Positions 55,037-64,000 of a stretch of DNA of 64,000 nt are shown one piece after another. The number at the start of each line of letters is the position of its first letter. Within the stretch, counting starts at the first letter, position 1. The notes under the pieces were generated by a model that was not told the origin of the DNA, did not search any database, and was given only the letters and a program-made list of their open reading frames with translations. The DNA is from Cristatella mucedo. Its lineage: Eukaryota; Bryozoa; Phylactolaemata; Cristatellidae. The translations under genes were made by a program, and so were the position numbers. The stretch covers positions 3,506,001-3,570,000 of the forward strand of contig WPIO01000007.1 of assembly GCA_009760855.2 (NCBI GenBank). Reading direction: 5' to 3'.

Positions 55037-55959
55037 GCATGAAAAAGTGGTTCGAGGGGGAAAAGGCCACGGCACTTGGGCTGGGGCAATAGCAGTCGGA
55101 CTGTCACCGTGTCACACGATCGAAGCCCTCCCATCTTCACCGTGCGTTAGTTTGATGAGAGAAACCTATGTAATACTTCGGATTAGGCAAGTGAATCTAG
55201 GAGGTACAGCCGCCCAGTGCCAAAGACGTGAAGTGTTCTTCTCCAACTCCAATCACCTAAAGAAGGAACAGCCAACCCAGAGTGCACCAACGTTGAGAAG
55301 AAGTAGAGACAATGATTGCGACAGAAATTGAGAAACAGGTGGAGAGAGCACATGCGAGGCAGTCACGAGGAACCAAGGTGGTACAGACGGCGATGTAATA
55401 TTGGCAGGCCAGCGGTGCAGCATGCCAATAGTGCAGCCTGGTCTGAGAGACTGCCAGTCTACATGCTCCCCCTCTAGACCTGTTCCAATCATGTTGTGCC
55501 ACACAGTACGACACAGGAGCAAAGTTATATCAACGTGCTGCCTCTGCTCTCTGTTGGGTATGGTTCGAGATGGCAACTACTCAATCATTTATCGATGTAT
55601 TAGCTAGTTCAGCTGCCCTAGCGTAGGCACATTCGCAGTTCTACCCATCGCAATGCTCTGCCTGCAGAAGCTGATCAGTGGCCTTGACTTGCAGTGATGA
55701 CTAGCAGTGACTTGTTGCTGACCTATCTGGCGGGTCTCCTTACGTCGACCATTAGAATTTTCCATTTAGCAAGTTTTTGTATCTCAATAGGAGCCAAAGG
55801 CAATGTGGCCAAGCACATCAAACTGCTTGTCCTCAAGATACTTCGATGGACTACGTCCGGCGCATTTGGACTTGCACAAGTTAGGCTACCACCGGACCCG
55901 TGTGTGTAGGTGTGAACTGTACGCACTGCTATGATATTACTCACCATCCATTCAACTGT
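55037..55959. other. No gene assigned
   Basis: Frames on both strands at 55253-55607. The plus frame is cysteine-rich (RCSMPIVQPGLRDCQSTC, then TCCLC) but lacks a convincing acceptor, and the minus frame is equally open. Confidence 0.4.
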
Positions 55960-56079
55960 GCGCACATGATATTACTCACCATTCAATGGCATTTCCCTTT
56001 GCAGCAAATGTAAAGCGCCTAGAGAGAGATTGAGTTCTCTGAGGGCGCTTTATCAAGTGCATTATTGTTATTATTACTG
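55960..56079 (+). mobile_element. LINE-A tail-only copy
   Basis: ATTCAATGGCATTTCCCTTT, TTGCAGCAAATGTAAAGC, stem-loop and (ATT)n ending next to ACTGTGCAG at 56076-56084. Confidence 0.82.
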
Positions 56080-56084
56080 TGCAG

Positions 56085-56336
56085 CCGGTGCCAGCTGCAA
56101 GCATCCGTTTCCGCGGTGCTGGCTTGAGCCACGTTTCAGACTACACGACGGCAGTGGCCTGCTGCAACTCCATGATTTGAAATTCCTTCTCGGCTGCCAT
56201 GAGATATGCCCACTCTACGATCTGTGCTCTCGATCTCGATCGAGCCTAGTGCCATGCTGCAGCCGGTGCAAGAGCTGTGAGCACCTCGGTGAGCTAACTA
56301 CTCGCCTGCCCATCGAGTGCGTTTGCTCTAGCTATG
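56085..56336 (+). CDS. Candidate exon, cysteine-rich extracellular domain
   Basis: Open from an acceptor-like ATTATTACTGTGCAG to a donor-like AGCTATG|GTTAGT; both ends are phase 1, so the exon is symmetric. It codes 83 full residues with 11 cysteines: CKHPFPRCWLEPRF near the start, CHEICPLYDLCSRS in the middle, then PCCSRCKSC and ECVC. Resemblance from memory: the CxxPxPxCWxEP start and the PCCxxCxC cluster recall N-terminal cysteine-rich segments of invertebrate Methuselah-like or secretin-type receptors. That is inference and no partner exon was proved. A short frame near 57246-57300 (RGPCISCSCPQGCS) could be related. It could also be chance open sequence. Confidence 0.33.
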
Positions 56337-56777
56337 GTTAGTCTCTAAGGGCCAACTACAGTCAGGCTACAAGTAGATAATACTGATCTTGTGTTTCTCC
56401 CTTGGACAGGTCGTCAGGAGTCGCGCCAACAGCTCTGCTCCCGCGCTAGGTCAAATTTGTCGATCAGCTAAAAGTGGGCATTATTGTACGTCGGCCTTCC
56501 ATTTTGTATCCACATGTCAAGACCCGCGTGCTCCTTATTAAGACGTGCTTCTGAATCTTCAGCAGCCGCATGTAACAGGGCTACAGAAATCTAGCTGTTC
56601 TTCACAGTAAACTAGAATTCAGCTCTGCAAACCAGAAACCTTTCACTTTTCTTCCTTCGACAGAACAGCCATTGGTTTACGATCAATGTTTTAGACGGCT
56701 TCACAGAAAATTATTCATGGACAGTTTATTTATGAGCATGGATATCCAGAAAACAATTGGAAACTCGTTCGACATGT

Positions 56778-56778
56778 G

Positions 56779-56842
<64 letters not shown>
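56778..56842. repeat. (TA)n(TG)n(TA)n microsatellite
   Basis: TA repeats flank about 21 TG units. It sits at the 3' end of the adjoining SINE-2 and may have grown from its tail. Confidence 0.94.
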
Positions 56843-56990
56843 ATTCATTTGTACAGCGCCCTACTGGAACCTAATGGAACCAATCTCTGTTCAGGTGCTT
56901 CACATGTGCCGTGGGGCTCGAGTCCATGACATTGGTAACTGCATTCACTTTGACCTAGGTCGGGGCTAGCACCTTAGCGATCGGCGTTAG
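56843..56990 (-). mobile_element. SINE-2 (tRNA head, LINE-A-like tail)
   Basis: On the minus strand: a tRNA-like head (CTAAGGTGCTAGCCCCGACC), a worn B-box region (GGACTCGAGCCCC), CATGTGAAGCACCTGAAC, and a terminal CTA...AGGGCGCTGTAC stem-loop tail leading into the microsatellite. Matches 34409-34599. Confidence 0.7.
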
Positions 56991-57677
56991 GTTCTTTGTC
57001 CGTGACTCCAAGCCACCAGCCATCATTTTCTTGCTCACGTGAGACTGAAAACAGTAGTTCGGGCCATTGTAACTCGTGATCATGGTCTAATGCAGACAAG
57101 TAATTTTTAGGTTATTCGTTAACGTACGACTCTGTAGGAGAGTCTTGGGCCGACCATCCATTGGCAGCCTGTAGGAAATTGCTAAAGTATTGACCCATAT
57201 ATACAGTAACGTAGTTAATGCCCATCAATTCTTCTGAAGTGGCTGTCTCTTGCAGAGGCCCTTGCATCAGTTGCAGCTGTCCACAAGGGTGCTCAGCGAA
57301 CAGGACCTAGCCCTCGGGCAACGTGCACCGTGAGCAAGAGACACATACAGCGAACAAGCAGCTGGTGCGACTTCGTGGCTCACGTGGTCTTCACGAGCAG
57401 CAGCATGAGACTATTCGCATAAACTCCTGTGAATACAAATTGTCAACTCAACTAGTCTCAGCTCCTAATCGTGATGGTTCTTGCAGATGCTGTGTCTACT
57501 TGACTATCACGTTAGCCGAATGATCTACTTGGCAGGATTGAATTTAAGCTTTGCCTCTGCCTTTAAAAAGTTATGAGCCTTCGAAAATAATATCACCATC
57601 TAGTTTTCCAAATATAATAGAATCAATTACTGAATATCGTCGATTTGAGCGCCCCTAGACTTTTGATCGCTGCTTAG

Positions 57678-58547
57678 CGGAACTGCTGGAGACACGCAGA
57701 ATGGCTGCTGCTGTTCCTTGCAGCACCCTGTAGCCGCCGCGGTGGCCGGAACCGCCAGCTTAGACGCTGCTCGTTTGGTATTCCTAGCATTGTCTCGAAC
57801 CGCTTAGCACGCTCCCCCGCATGCGTCACTGTAAATCTCTCAAACTTAGTGGTCATCAGGCCTGTTGTAACCCAATCGGCCAGACTTAACGCTTGCCTTT
57901 GGAATCCTCGCTCAATGTGCAATAAACCTCTAGTAATAAACGACCTTATTTCTGAAAATGGTATCGACCTGCTCGCCCTAACTGAAACTTGGCTGAAATC
58001 GATAAACTGCCCGACAATTAAAGACGCTACTCCATCTGGTTTCACGTTCTTTCACACCCCTAGATCAATCAAAACTGGAGGTGGAGTTGCTATGATCGTG
58101 CGCTCGAAATTCAACTTCAAGCCATTTGCGGTACCCTCGAAGCAGTCTTTTGAATCAATTGTCCTGGTCTCACCCGAAAACAAGCTACCGATAGTGGCAG
58201 TAGTCTATCGCCCACCAGGTACCAAATCCTCCTTTATCTCAGATTTCTCCGATCTCATTTCGATTCTGTGTGCAAGAAATCGATCCTTCCTCGTTATGGG
58301 TGATTTCAACGTTCACTTTGATAACTTATCTGACGCTTTCAGCACCGAATTTCGTACATTGACAGACTCATTATCTCTTGTGACTCATGTGCATGGCCCT
58401 ACCCACATCAAGGGTCACACACTCGACCAAATTTTTTCTCATATAACTGCACTTTGTCATCACCAGTTATCACCAAATCCTGCTTATCTGACCACATGCA
58501 GATCTCATTCAATCTACAGTGTGTGCCCACATTCTCCTCTAAAATAA
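57678..58547 (+). CDS. LINE-A APE-type endonuclease part of ORF2
   Basis: Open from just after a TAG at 57675. Recognisable endonuclease begins at LNACLWNPRSMCNK and includes LLALTETWL (catalytic Glu), GGGVAMIVR, VVYRPPG and LVMGDFNVHF. It nicks target DNA for priming. The frame leaves the homologous reading near 58435, so the last ~37 residues to 58547 are an out-of-frame extension. The start codon is uncertain because no ATG lies at a conserved position. Confidence 0.8.
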   Translation, partial: RNCWRHAEWLLLFLAAPCSRRGGRNRQLRRCSFGIPSIVSNRLARSPACVTVNLSNLVVIRPVVTQSARLNACLWNPRSMCNKPLVINDLISENGIDLLALTETWLKSINCPTIKDATPSGFTFFHTPRSIKTGGGVAMIVRSKFNFKPFAVPSKQSFESIVLVSPENKLPIVAVVYRPPGTKSSFISDFSDLISILCARNRSFLVMGDFNVHFDNLSDAFSTEFRTLTDSLSLVTHVHGPTHIKGHTLDQIFSHITALCHHQLSPNPAYLTTCRSHSIYSVCPHSPLK

Positions 58548-60718
58548 CCTGTGAATCGCGAAACCTCAAGACCCTTGACATCGATGCTGTCCGTGCGAGC
58601 ATATCTGCTTCACCTTTGCTGCTCAGTCCTCCCTCCGATCTGTCATCACTGGTAGATTGCTACAACACGACACTAGCTGACACGCTCGACGAGTTTGCAC
58701 CTTTGACAAAGCGCACTGTGCGCCCCCGCCCAGACGGCCTATGGTTTACCACAGACATTAAACTAGCCAAGTCTACTAAACGAAAGCTTGAAAAGGCATA
58801 CAAAAGATCCGGACTAACTGTCCATCGACAGGCATATGAAGACTACTGTAGGTCGTACCAATCGATCCTAGCAAAGGCCAAGTCTAGCTTCTATAGAAAC
58901 ATTGTTGAATCACAGATGCACAATCCAAAAATGCTTATGTTGACAATAAACCATCTCCTCAACCGTTCCCAGATTAGCTCCTTACCTGATGATCCTAATG
59001 ATGATCTAGCCGATCGCTTCTCTCGATTCTTTGTGCAGAAGATAGACAAAATCAGGGAATCCATCCCTGCGATGACAACCTCCCCACTAGAATGCTGTTC
59101 CTCGGTTCCTGGCTGCGCCTCAATGTCTGCATTTAAACAGGTCACTAGTGATGTAGTCCTAAAGCTCGTATCTCAATCAAAGAAGACAACAAGTCCACTG
59201 GACCCTATTCCCACTGTCCTGCTCCTACGTTGCATTGATCTGCTGCTGCCATGCATAACCAACATCATTAATATGTCATTAGCCTCAGGTCAGGTCCCAG
59301 CACCTTTCAAAAAAGCTGTAGTCAGGCCACTTCTCAAGAAGGCTACACTAGACCAAGAGAACTTAAGCAACTACCGCCCAGTCTCCCTTCTACCATTCCT
59401 ATCAAAGACACTGGAACGGGTCGTGGCAGACCAGCTGAACTCGTATATCGAAACCTCACACCTTGCTAGTAAGTTCCAGTCTGGCTTTAGAGCTAATCAC
59501 TCCACAGAGTCAGCATTGCTTCGGGTATACAACGACCTACTTAGGAATGCAGACATGGGTAGAGTGTCTCTTCTTGTTTTGCTCGATCTTTTGGCAGCTT
59601 TTGATACCATCGATCACAAAGTACTTCTAGAGCGCCTCTCATCTCGCCTGGGCATCACTGGCACTGCTCTGCAGTGGTTCAGGTCCTATCTCAGTGGGAG
59701 ACTCCAGAGTGTTGACGTGAATGGACAAAGATCATCTGAAGTACCTCTAAAATATGGAGTACCTCAGGGCTCTGTGCTAGGTCCGGTCCTTTTCACCGTT
59801 TATACTCTCCCTCTCGCTGATGTGATTGCCAAGCACAATCTAGGCTTTCACTTCTATGCGGATGACACTCAGTTGTACCTTTGCTTTGATCCCTCCCAGC
59901 CTTCGAGCACCTCAAATTCTCTCAACTCACTTGCTGCATGCATTGATGACATCCGATCATGGATGGCAGCAAATTTTCTAAAACTAAACGATGATAAAAC
60001 TAACTTACTAGTTATGGGCAAACCTAGTGTTATTCAGAAATTGGAAAGGCTGACTTTCAAAATTGGCTCTGCCAGCATATCTCCAGTTGCATCAGCTCGA
60101 AATCTAGGTGTCATATTCCAAAGCGACCTCTCGTTAGACGACCACATCAGCTCCACAGTCAAATCAGCCTATTTTCAGCTTCATAACATTGCTAAAATTA
60201 GGGCTTGTTTAGATAAGGATACCACGTCCAAGTTGGTCCATGCATTCGTGACATCTCGTCTCGACTTCTGCAACTCACTGCTTACTGGCCTACCAGCATG
60301 TACGATCAGGCGATTGCAGCTGGTGCAAAACTCTGCAGCTAGGCTTGTCTGTCGTGAGCGTCGCAGTTGCCACATTACTCCACTTCTCGCCGACCTGCAC
60401 TGGTTACCAGTCAAGCAACGGATTGACTTCAAGGTTTTGTCGCTCACTTTTAGGTCTCTTCATTCTATGGCTCCAGCCTATCTTTCAGATATACTACCCC
60501 ATCAGGCAAAGCATCGTACCACTCGCTTTTCGGAATCCAACAGTCTAGAAATACCTCGTACAAACCTTAAATCCTTTGGAGACCGTGCATTTAGCTCGTA
60601 TGCTCCCACAGCCTGGAACTCCCTCCCGACCTGCATCAGAACATCCCCTGACCTGACCACATTTAAAAGAAACTTAAAAACATACCTATTTAGGACAGCA
60701 TTTAGTGGGTCCTTGTGA
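58454..60718 (+). CDS. LINE-A reverse transcriptase ORF (754 codons)
   Basis: A long uninterrupted frame holding the last endonuclease motif (SDHMQI), a linker, the full RT domain with AAFDTIDH, PQGSVLGP and YADD, and a C-terminal thumb-like region rich in LHWLPVKQRIDFKVLSL-type sequence that ends FKRNLKTYLFRTAFSGSL. It makes the cDNA during target-primed reverse transcription. The natural start lies upstream in the endonuclease frame (57678-58435), separated by the T-run length difference. The first ATG here is not a real start; the frame is the 3' part of a single endonuclease-RT polyprotein. Confidence 0.88.
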   Translation: MSSPVITKSCLSDHMQISFNLQCVPTFSSKITCESRNLKTLDIDAVRASISASPLLLSPPSDLSSLVDCYNTTLADTLDEFAPLTKRTVRPRPDGLWFTTDIKLAKSTKRKLEKAYKRSGLTVHRQAYEDYCRSYQSILAKAKSSFYRNIVESQMHNPKMLMLTINHLLNRSQISSLPDDPNDDLADRFSRFFVQKIDKIRESIPAMTTSPLECCSSVPGCASMSAFKQVTSDVVLKLVSQSKKTTSPLDPIPTVLLLRCIDLLLPCITNIINMSLASGQVPAPFKKAVVRPLLKKATLDQENLSNYRPVSLLPFLSKTLERVVADQLNSYIETSHLASKFQSGFRANHSTESALLRVYNDLLRNADMGRVSLLVLLDLLAAFDTIDHKVLLERLSSRLGITGTALQWFRSYLSGRLQSVDVNGQRSSEVPLKYGVPQGSVLGPVLFTVYTLPLADVIAKHNLGFHFYADDTQLYLCFDPSQPSSTSNSLNSLAACIDDIRSWMAANFLKLNDDKTNLLVMGKPSVIQKLERLTFKIGSASISPVASARNLGVIFQSDLSLDDHISSTVKSAYFQLHNIAKIRACLDKDTTSKLVHAFVTSRLDFCNSLLTGLPACTIRRLQLVQNSAARLVCRERRSCHITPLLADLHWLPVKQRIDFKVLSLTFRSLHSMAPAYLSDILPHQAKHRTTRFSESNSLEIPRTNLKSFGDRAFSSYAPTAWNSLPTCIRTSPDLTTFKRNLKTYLFRTAFSGSL

Positions 60719-60878
60719 TTCGTCCTCGATGTGCTTATGCATGCTGACACTGTTCATGCTGCCACTAACCACATTTGCATGCTGACCAATGTAACCCCTA
60801 ACCATGTTATTCATTTTGTTTGTTTTTCAAGCATGATTTTACTTACTATTCTATTGCGTATCACTTTGCGGCAAATGT

Positions 60879-60918
60879 AAAGCGCCTAGAAAGAGATTAA
60901 GTTCTCTGAGGGCGCTTT
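60879..60918 (+). repeat. LINE-A 3' terminal stem-loop
   Basis: AAAGCGCC pairs with GGCGCTTT, and an inner AGAGA pairs with TCTCT. It is followed within about 10 bases by (ATT)n. The same hairpin recurs at most LINE-A 3' ends in the window. In L2/CR1-type elements such tails are recognised by the element's own RT. Confidence 0.8.
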
Positions 60919-60956
60919 ATCAAGTGCAATATTATTATTATTATTATTATTCCTTC

Positions 60957-61301
60957 TCTGCTAAAGCAGACCAACACGAATCTGCTCCTGCGATGGCTTC
61001 TGCTTCTTCTCCTCAAAAGTTCTCGATAACTGCTATAAGGAATATTTTTGTTTGGGCCATAATCGGATAGCAGTTGCATCACTTTTCCCCACTTTGCAGT
61101 CTGCAGGTGCCAATGGAAATTTATTGTGACATTAAAACAGGAATGTACTATCCTAACTTCAGTGGTTGAAGCAGCTGTCATTGCGTTAGTCGCAGGATGA
61201 TTGGGGCGACGTGGCACGCAATCGGCAATTGCTACAAACATCAAGGCAAAGAAAGTAATTTGTGTGCACGAGCCTGCTGTACTGAACCAAGGATAGTTCA
61301 A
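60957..61301 (-). CDS. Unrecognised open frame, possible secreted peptide exon
   Basis: An ATG-started frame of about 115 codons outside known repeats; the last ~19 codons beyond 60957 run into the LINE-A tail. It begins MNYPWFSTAG, then a hydrophobic stretch TFFALMFVAIADC that could be a signal peptide, an NVT glycosylation site, and a basic RRRSRSHRR stretch. No family recognised and no splice partner found. Chance is quite possible. Confidence 0.15.
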
Positions 61302-61512
61302 GGTCAGGTTATAGTTCTCAGGATCCTTGACGGAGATCCCCTTGGATCTTCTCTGCGTCGATCAACATGTGTGAAAGATCTCAAAATAAAAATATCCTTT
61401 GAGTGTCACCTGATTGAAGTTTGAGTCAGCACTGTGGGACACATTTAGGCATGAACTGCCATCACTTTCTCCTCCTCCTGCTCCTCCTCCTCCTTCTGCC
61501 CCTCTTCTCCTA

Positions 61513-61599
<87 letters not shown>

Positions 61600-64000
61600 C
61601 GCTCCTCTATTTCTTTACTTATTGAGCTTACTGTGTGTCGCCACTCTGCTTTTCTAGCATTTGCTACAACTTTGACATCTACTTCCTCAAGCCATCTGTA
61701 GCTTCAGCACATCTTCCAGATCTGCATCTGACGTGTGCATCACCAGCCGTTCAGCCATCGTTGAGATGTTGCTTGGGCTTTATGGCTATAGCAATAATGA
61801 AATGACCAGCAATTACGACCTTTGAGCTTGGAAGCTGACGTTTAACTGACAACCAACTATGAAATTGTTCACGATAATCAAGTTCGAAGCAGTGTGAGAT
61901 TCAACTATAATCAGGTTTTTCTAATGACTTCTAACCGGGCTACTGTGTACAAAGATGACTTCATCCGAAGCCTCTTTTATGGCAAAAGTCTGCCTACGGG
62001 TGAGTTGGCTCACCGAGACTTTTGCTGCTACCGTTGACTTGTAATAAGTCTGCCAGGGTCACCAGCCCTGTTAACTGTAATATATGCTCAATTCTTTGTA
62101 CTTTTCTAGAGCAGTGTGGTTTATAGTACTGCTTGCTTACACTCTGCCTAACCTTTCGGGGGGGGGTGGTGGCAGGTCTTTGCAAATTGCAAATATTGGG
62201 CCGCTATCTGAAACAATAAGCATTGTGCAGACTTACTAGTAATGATTAGAATCGACAGCATCTGTATTTATCACTGCAGAACTTTAATCATACGTCTCAT
62301 TGGTATTTTCTCTTCCCCCTACCTTACAACGAGAGCATCATTGCAAGTGCCAGAGGCATCGACCACGGCTGCACTCTGAAAAGAGGAGTAACTAATTGCA
62401 GTTATGGCCTCTGAACGTGGTCGACCTCCGATTATGAAGCTGCTTAGCCCTTCGCCGATTACTAGGGCTTGTGGCAAAGGTTCTCGCTCACTGACTTCGA
62501 CTCACACAGTTTCATGATTTCCTGGCTGAGGCTTGAACATGGTGTGCCTATACAGGCAGCTCGTCTCTTCCTTGTCCCAGCACCCCAGTGGCATGGTCTT
62601 GCTTAGACTCGGGCTAGGTTCCATTGCTCCAAGGTGGGGCCGGCCACCTGCCATTGGCGCTGGGCCTTATTAGCAAAGCGCATGCTGAGCAAACATGTCA
62701 GTCAGCGTCCAACGAGCAGCTTACGTTCCGAGTGGCATGAATCCGGCTTATGTCCCTAAACTTGGCAGCCTCGTGAGCAATCCAGTGGAAATTCGATGCT
62801 AAGGACACTGTCAACCCTGAGTACCACCAGCTTCCTTCTAAATTCGGGCTCGAACTTGCATTGGGACGGAAGCCTGGCAGCTCTGTCCACTCTCTATTCT
62901 GAGCTGGGCGAACTGAATATGGCCAAGTATACGCTTCTTGCTTGCTGCTTGCGACAGCTGCAGATTCGACCAAACGTTATTTGCAGACTTTTGAGTTGCC
63001 CTTGACTTTAACCGAAAATGAAAATGCTAACCACCAAAATACTGGCAGTTGAGAACAGTTGGCCATTAGTTAAAACACTACTGGTATCGTTCACTAATGG
63101 CTGTCTCTGCACACGCGAAAAACAACTAGGCAATTTAGATATGTCAAGCAGCTGAGCAGCTACTGTTCGCTAATTCTTTAGGTTGAGCTCAACTGCTCCT
63201 GCCCTAGAATGAGCTTTCTCCCTGGGTCACTATCTTGACACTTTCCTTCCGACTCATTCAAAAAGCATTTGCCATTACCTGTCACAGCCTTCTAATACTG
63301 AAGCTTTCATGGTGGAGTAGAGATTCACATCGTCAAGGTTAATCGTTAGCGACTTTTCTGTCTAGTAATGCCAGCCTGATCGTACTGTGCAGCCGGTGGG
63401 GTGAGCTACATGCAGGTTTGACCAACTGGGAATGAGCAATGCACATCCGGTTCATCTGGTCAATGTAACACTGTCATTGTAACTAAAGATCGTCAGTACC
63501 TAAGAATTAGCTTTCTATTTTCTCTCCCCTTGCTAATGGAACAAATTTTGTTGATCATGCAACAAAAAAACTGTCTGCAAAGTTATGCTCTTTCAATTGC
63601 TGCACTCGTGCTACCCAAATCTTGGCCAAGGAAATCTGAGAAGCCAAGCTCTTCGGTCGAACTGCATGTGCATTGTTCTAATCAGATGCCTAGAGTTTAA
63701 CTTACAATTACACTGCCTACGATATCTGACTGACGTGGATGTCCGGTTGAGAAGACTACTTTTCTCCTTTAAGCATAACCAATGAAGCTGATTGTATGCC
63801 TGCTTTCCGAAGTACTGCCATAATTTTACCTTTGTTCATCAAACGCATATATGCAGTGCAAAACGTAAGCCAATAGATTAAAAATGGGAGTAAATGTGAA
63901 GGACTCCGGAGTTACAATACGGCAACATATACTGTATTCAGAGTCATGGAATCTACAACCAAGTCTGCAGTCGTACTCTCATGAGGATGACCATGGTAAC
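61302..64000. other. Mostly unique sequence, no gene recognised
   Basis: Apart from the (CT)n at 61516-61597 and a G run at 62159-62167, no repeat or domain is recognised. The frame 62973-62698 (minus) has no supported splice partner. Confidence 0.45.
61516..61597. repeat. (CT)n microsatellite
   Basis: About 82 bp of CT following a CTCCTC-rich run. Confidence 0.96.

Larger units (their letters stand above)
57678..60955 (+). mobile_element. LINE-A, near-complete L2/CR1-type non-LTR retrotransposon
   Basis: The best LINE copy in the window. An open frame from 57678 carries an APE-type endonuclease: NPRS near 57903, TETW at about 57984, GDFN at 58299-58310, then SDH at 58487-58495. The RT follows: LSNYRPVSLLPF, FQSGFRANHSTESALLR, AAFDTIDH (about 59594), GVPQGSVLGP and YADD at 59855-59866; the protein ends at 60718. 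No RNase H is seen. The 3' UTR ends in a stem-loop (60879-60918) and (ATT)n. The reading frame shifts near 58430-58440, where a T run is two bases longer than in the copy at 17842-20575. Catalytic residues all look present. No ORF1 was recognised upstream and the true 5' end is unclear. Closest to the L2 clade by organisation. Confidence 0.9.

Noticed and set aside
55253-55607. Open frames on both strands, one cysteine-rich
   Set aside because: The plus frame has only a weak acceptor and no recognised domain; the minus frame is equally open. No basis to choose either.

Overview
This window reads as intron-rich, repeat-laden nuclear DNA from an animal, most probably an invertebrate. Coding sequence is split by GT-AG introns. 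Most of the remaining DNA is relics of non-LTR retrotransposons (LINEs), tRNA-derived SINEs and microsatellites. No operons, phage genes, CRISPR arrays or bacterial features are present. The sequence alone does not let me name the species or phylum. All family labels (LINE-A/B/C, SINE-1/2/3) are mine.

One host gene can be assembled with confidence. It is a four-exon gene on the minus strand (CDS exons 15425-15181, 12343-11905, 9931-9713 and 4865-4674) encoding a 364-residue seven-transmembrane receptor that matches the GPR157 family of G protein-coupled receptors. Every junction is GT-AG and the intron phases agree (2, 0, 0). Exon 1 lies in a CpG-dense segment that is the likely promoter. All three introns are filled with LINE and SINE copies, and a LINE-B 3' tail ends about 12 bases before the exon 3 acceptor.

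The dominant repeat is LINE-A, an APE-endonuclease plus reverse-transcriptase element of the L2/CR1 type. It has a 3' terminal stem-loop followed by (ATT)n. The best copy (57678-60955, plus strand) has all endonuclease and RT motifs and only one clear frame break. A close relative lies in opposite orientation at 17842-20575, and more than twenty decayed or tail-only pieces are scattered from end to end, often as inverted pairs. LINE-B is a second family with a different 3' stem-loop and an (ATTAC)n-like tail. Its three main copies share the same lost catalytic Asp, so they descend from an already dead sequence. A third tail type (LINE-C) occurs twice.

SINE-1 is tRNA-derived (B box plus a conserved body) and occurs at least eight times, including a head-to-head pair inside receptor intron 1. 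SINE-2 is tRNA-derived and carries a LINE-A-like 3' tail, so it probably borrows LINE-A machinery; one copy is nested inside a SINE-1.

Layout: 1-3.6 kb LINE relics; 4.6-15.4 kb the receptor gene; 15.6-23.7 kb LINE-A/LINE-B plus a 270-bp CT repeat; 23.7-26.4 kb unique, fairly CpG-rich DNA; 26.4-44.9 kb dense LINE mosaic; 45-50.8 kb mostly unique with SINEs; 50.9-53.5 kb LINE-A; 53.5-57.6 kb CpG-rich and unique DNA with one candidate cysteine-rich exon (56085-56336); 57.7-61 kb the near-intact LINE-A; 61-64 kb mostly unique DNA.
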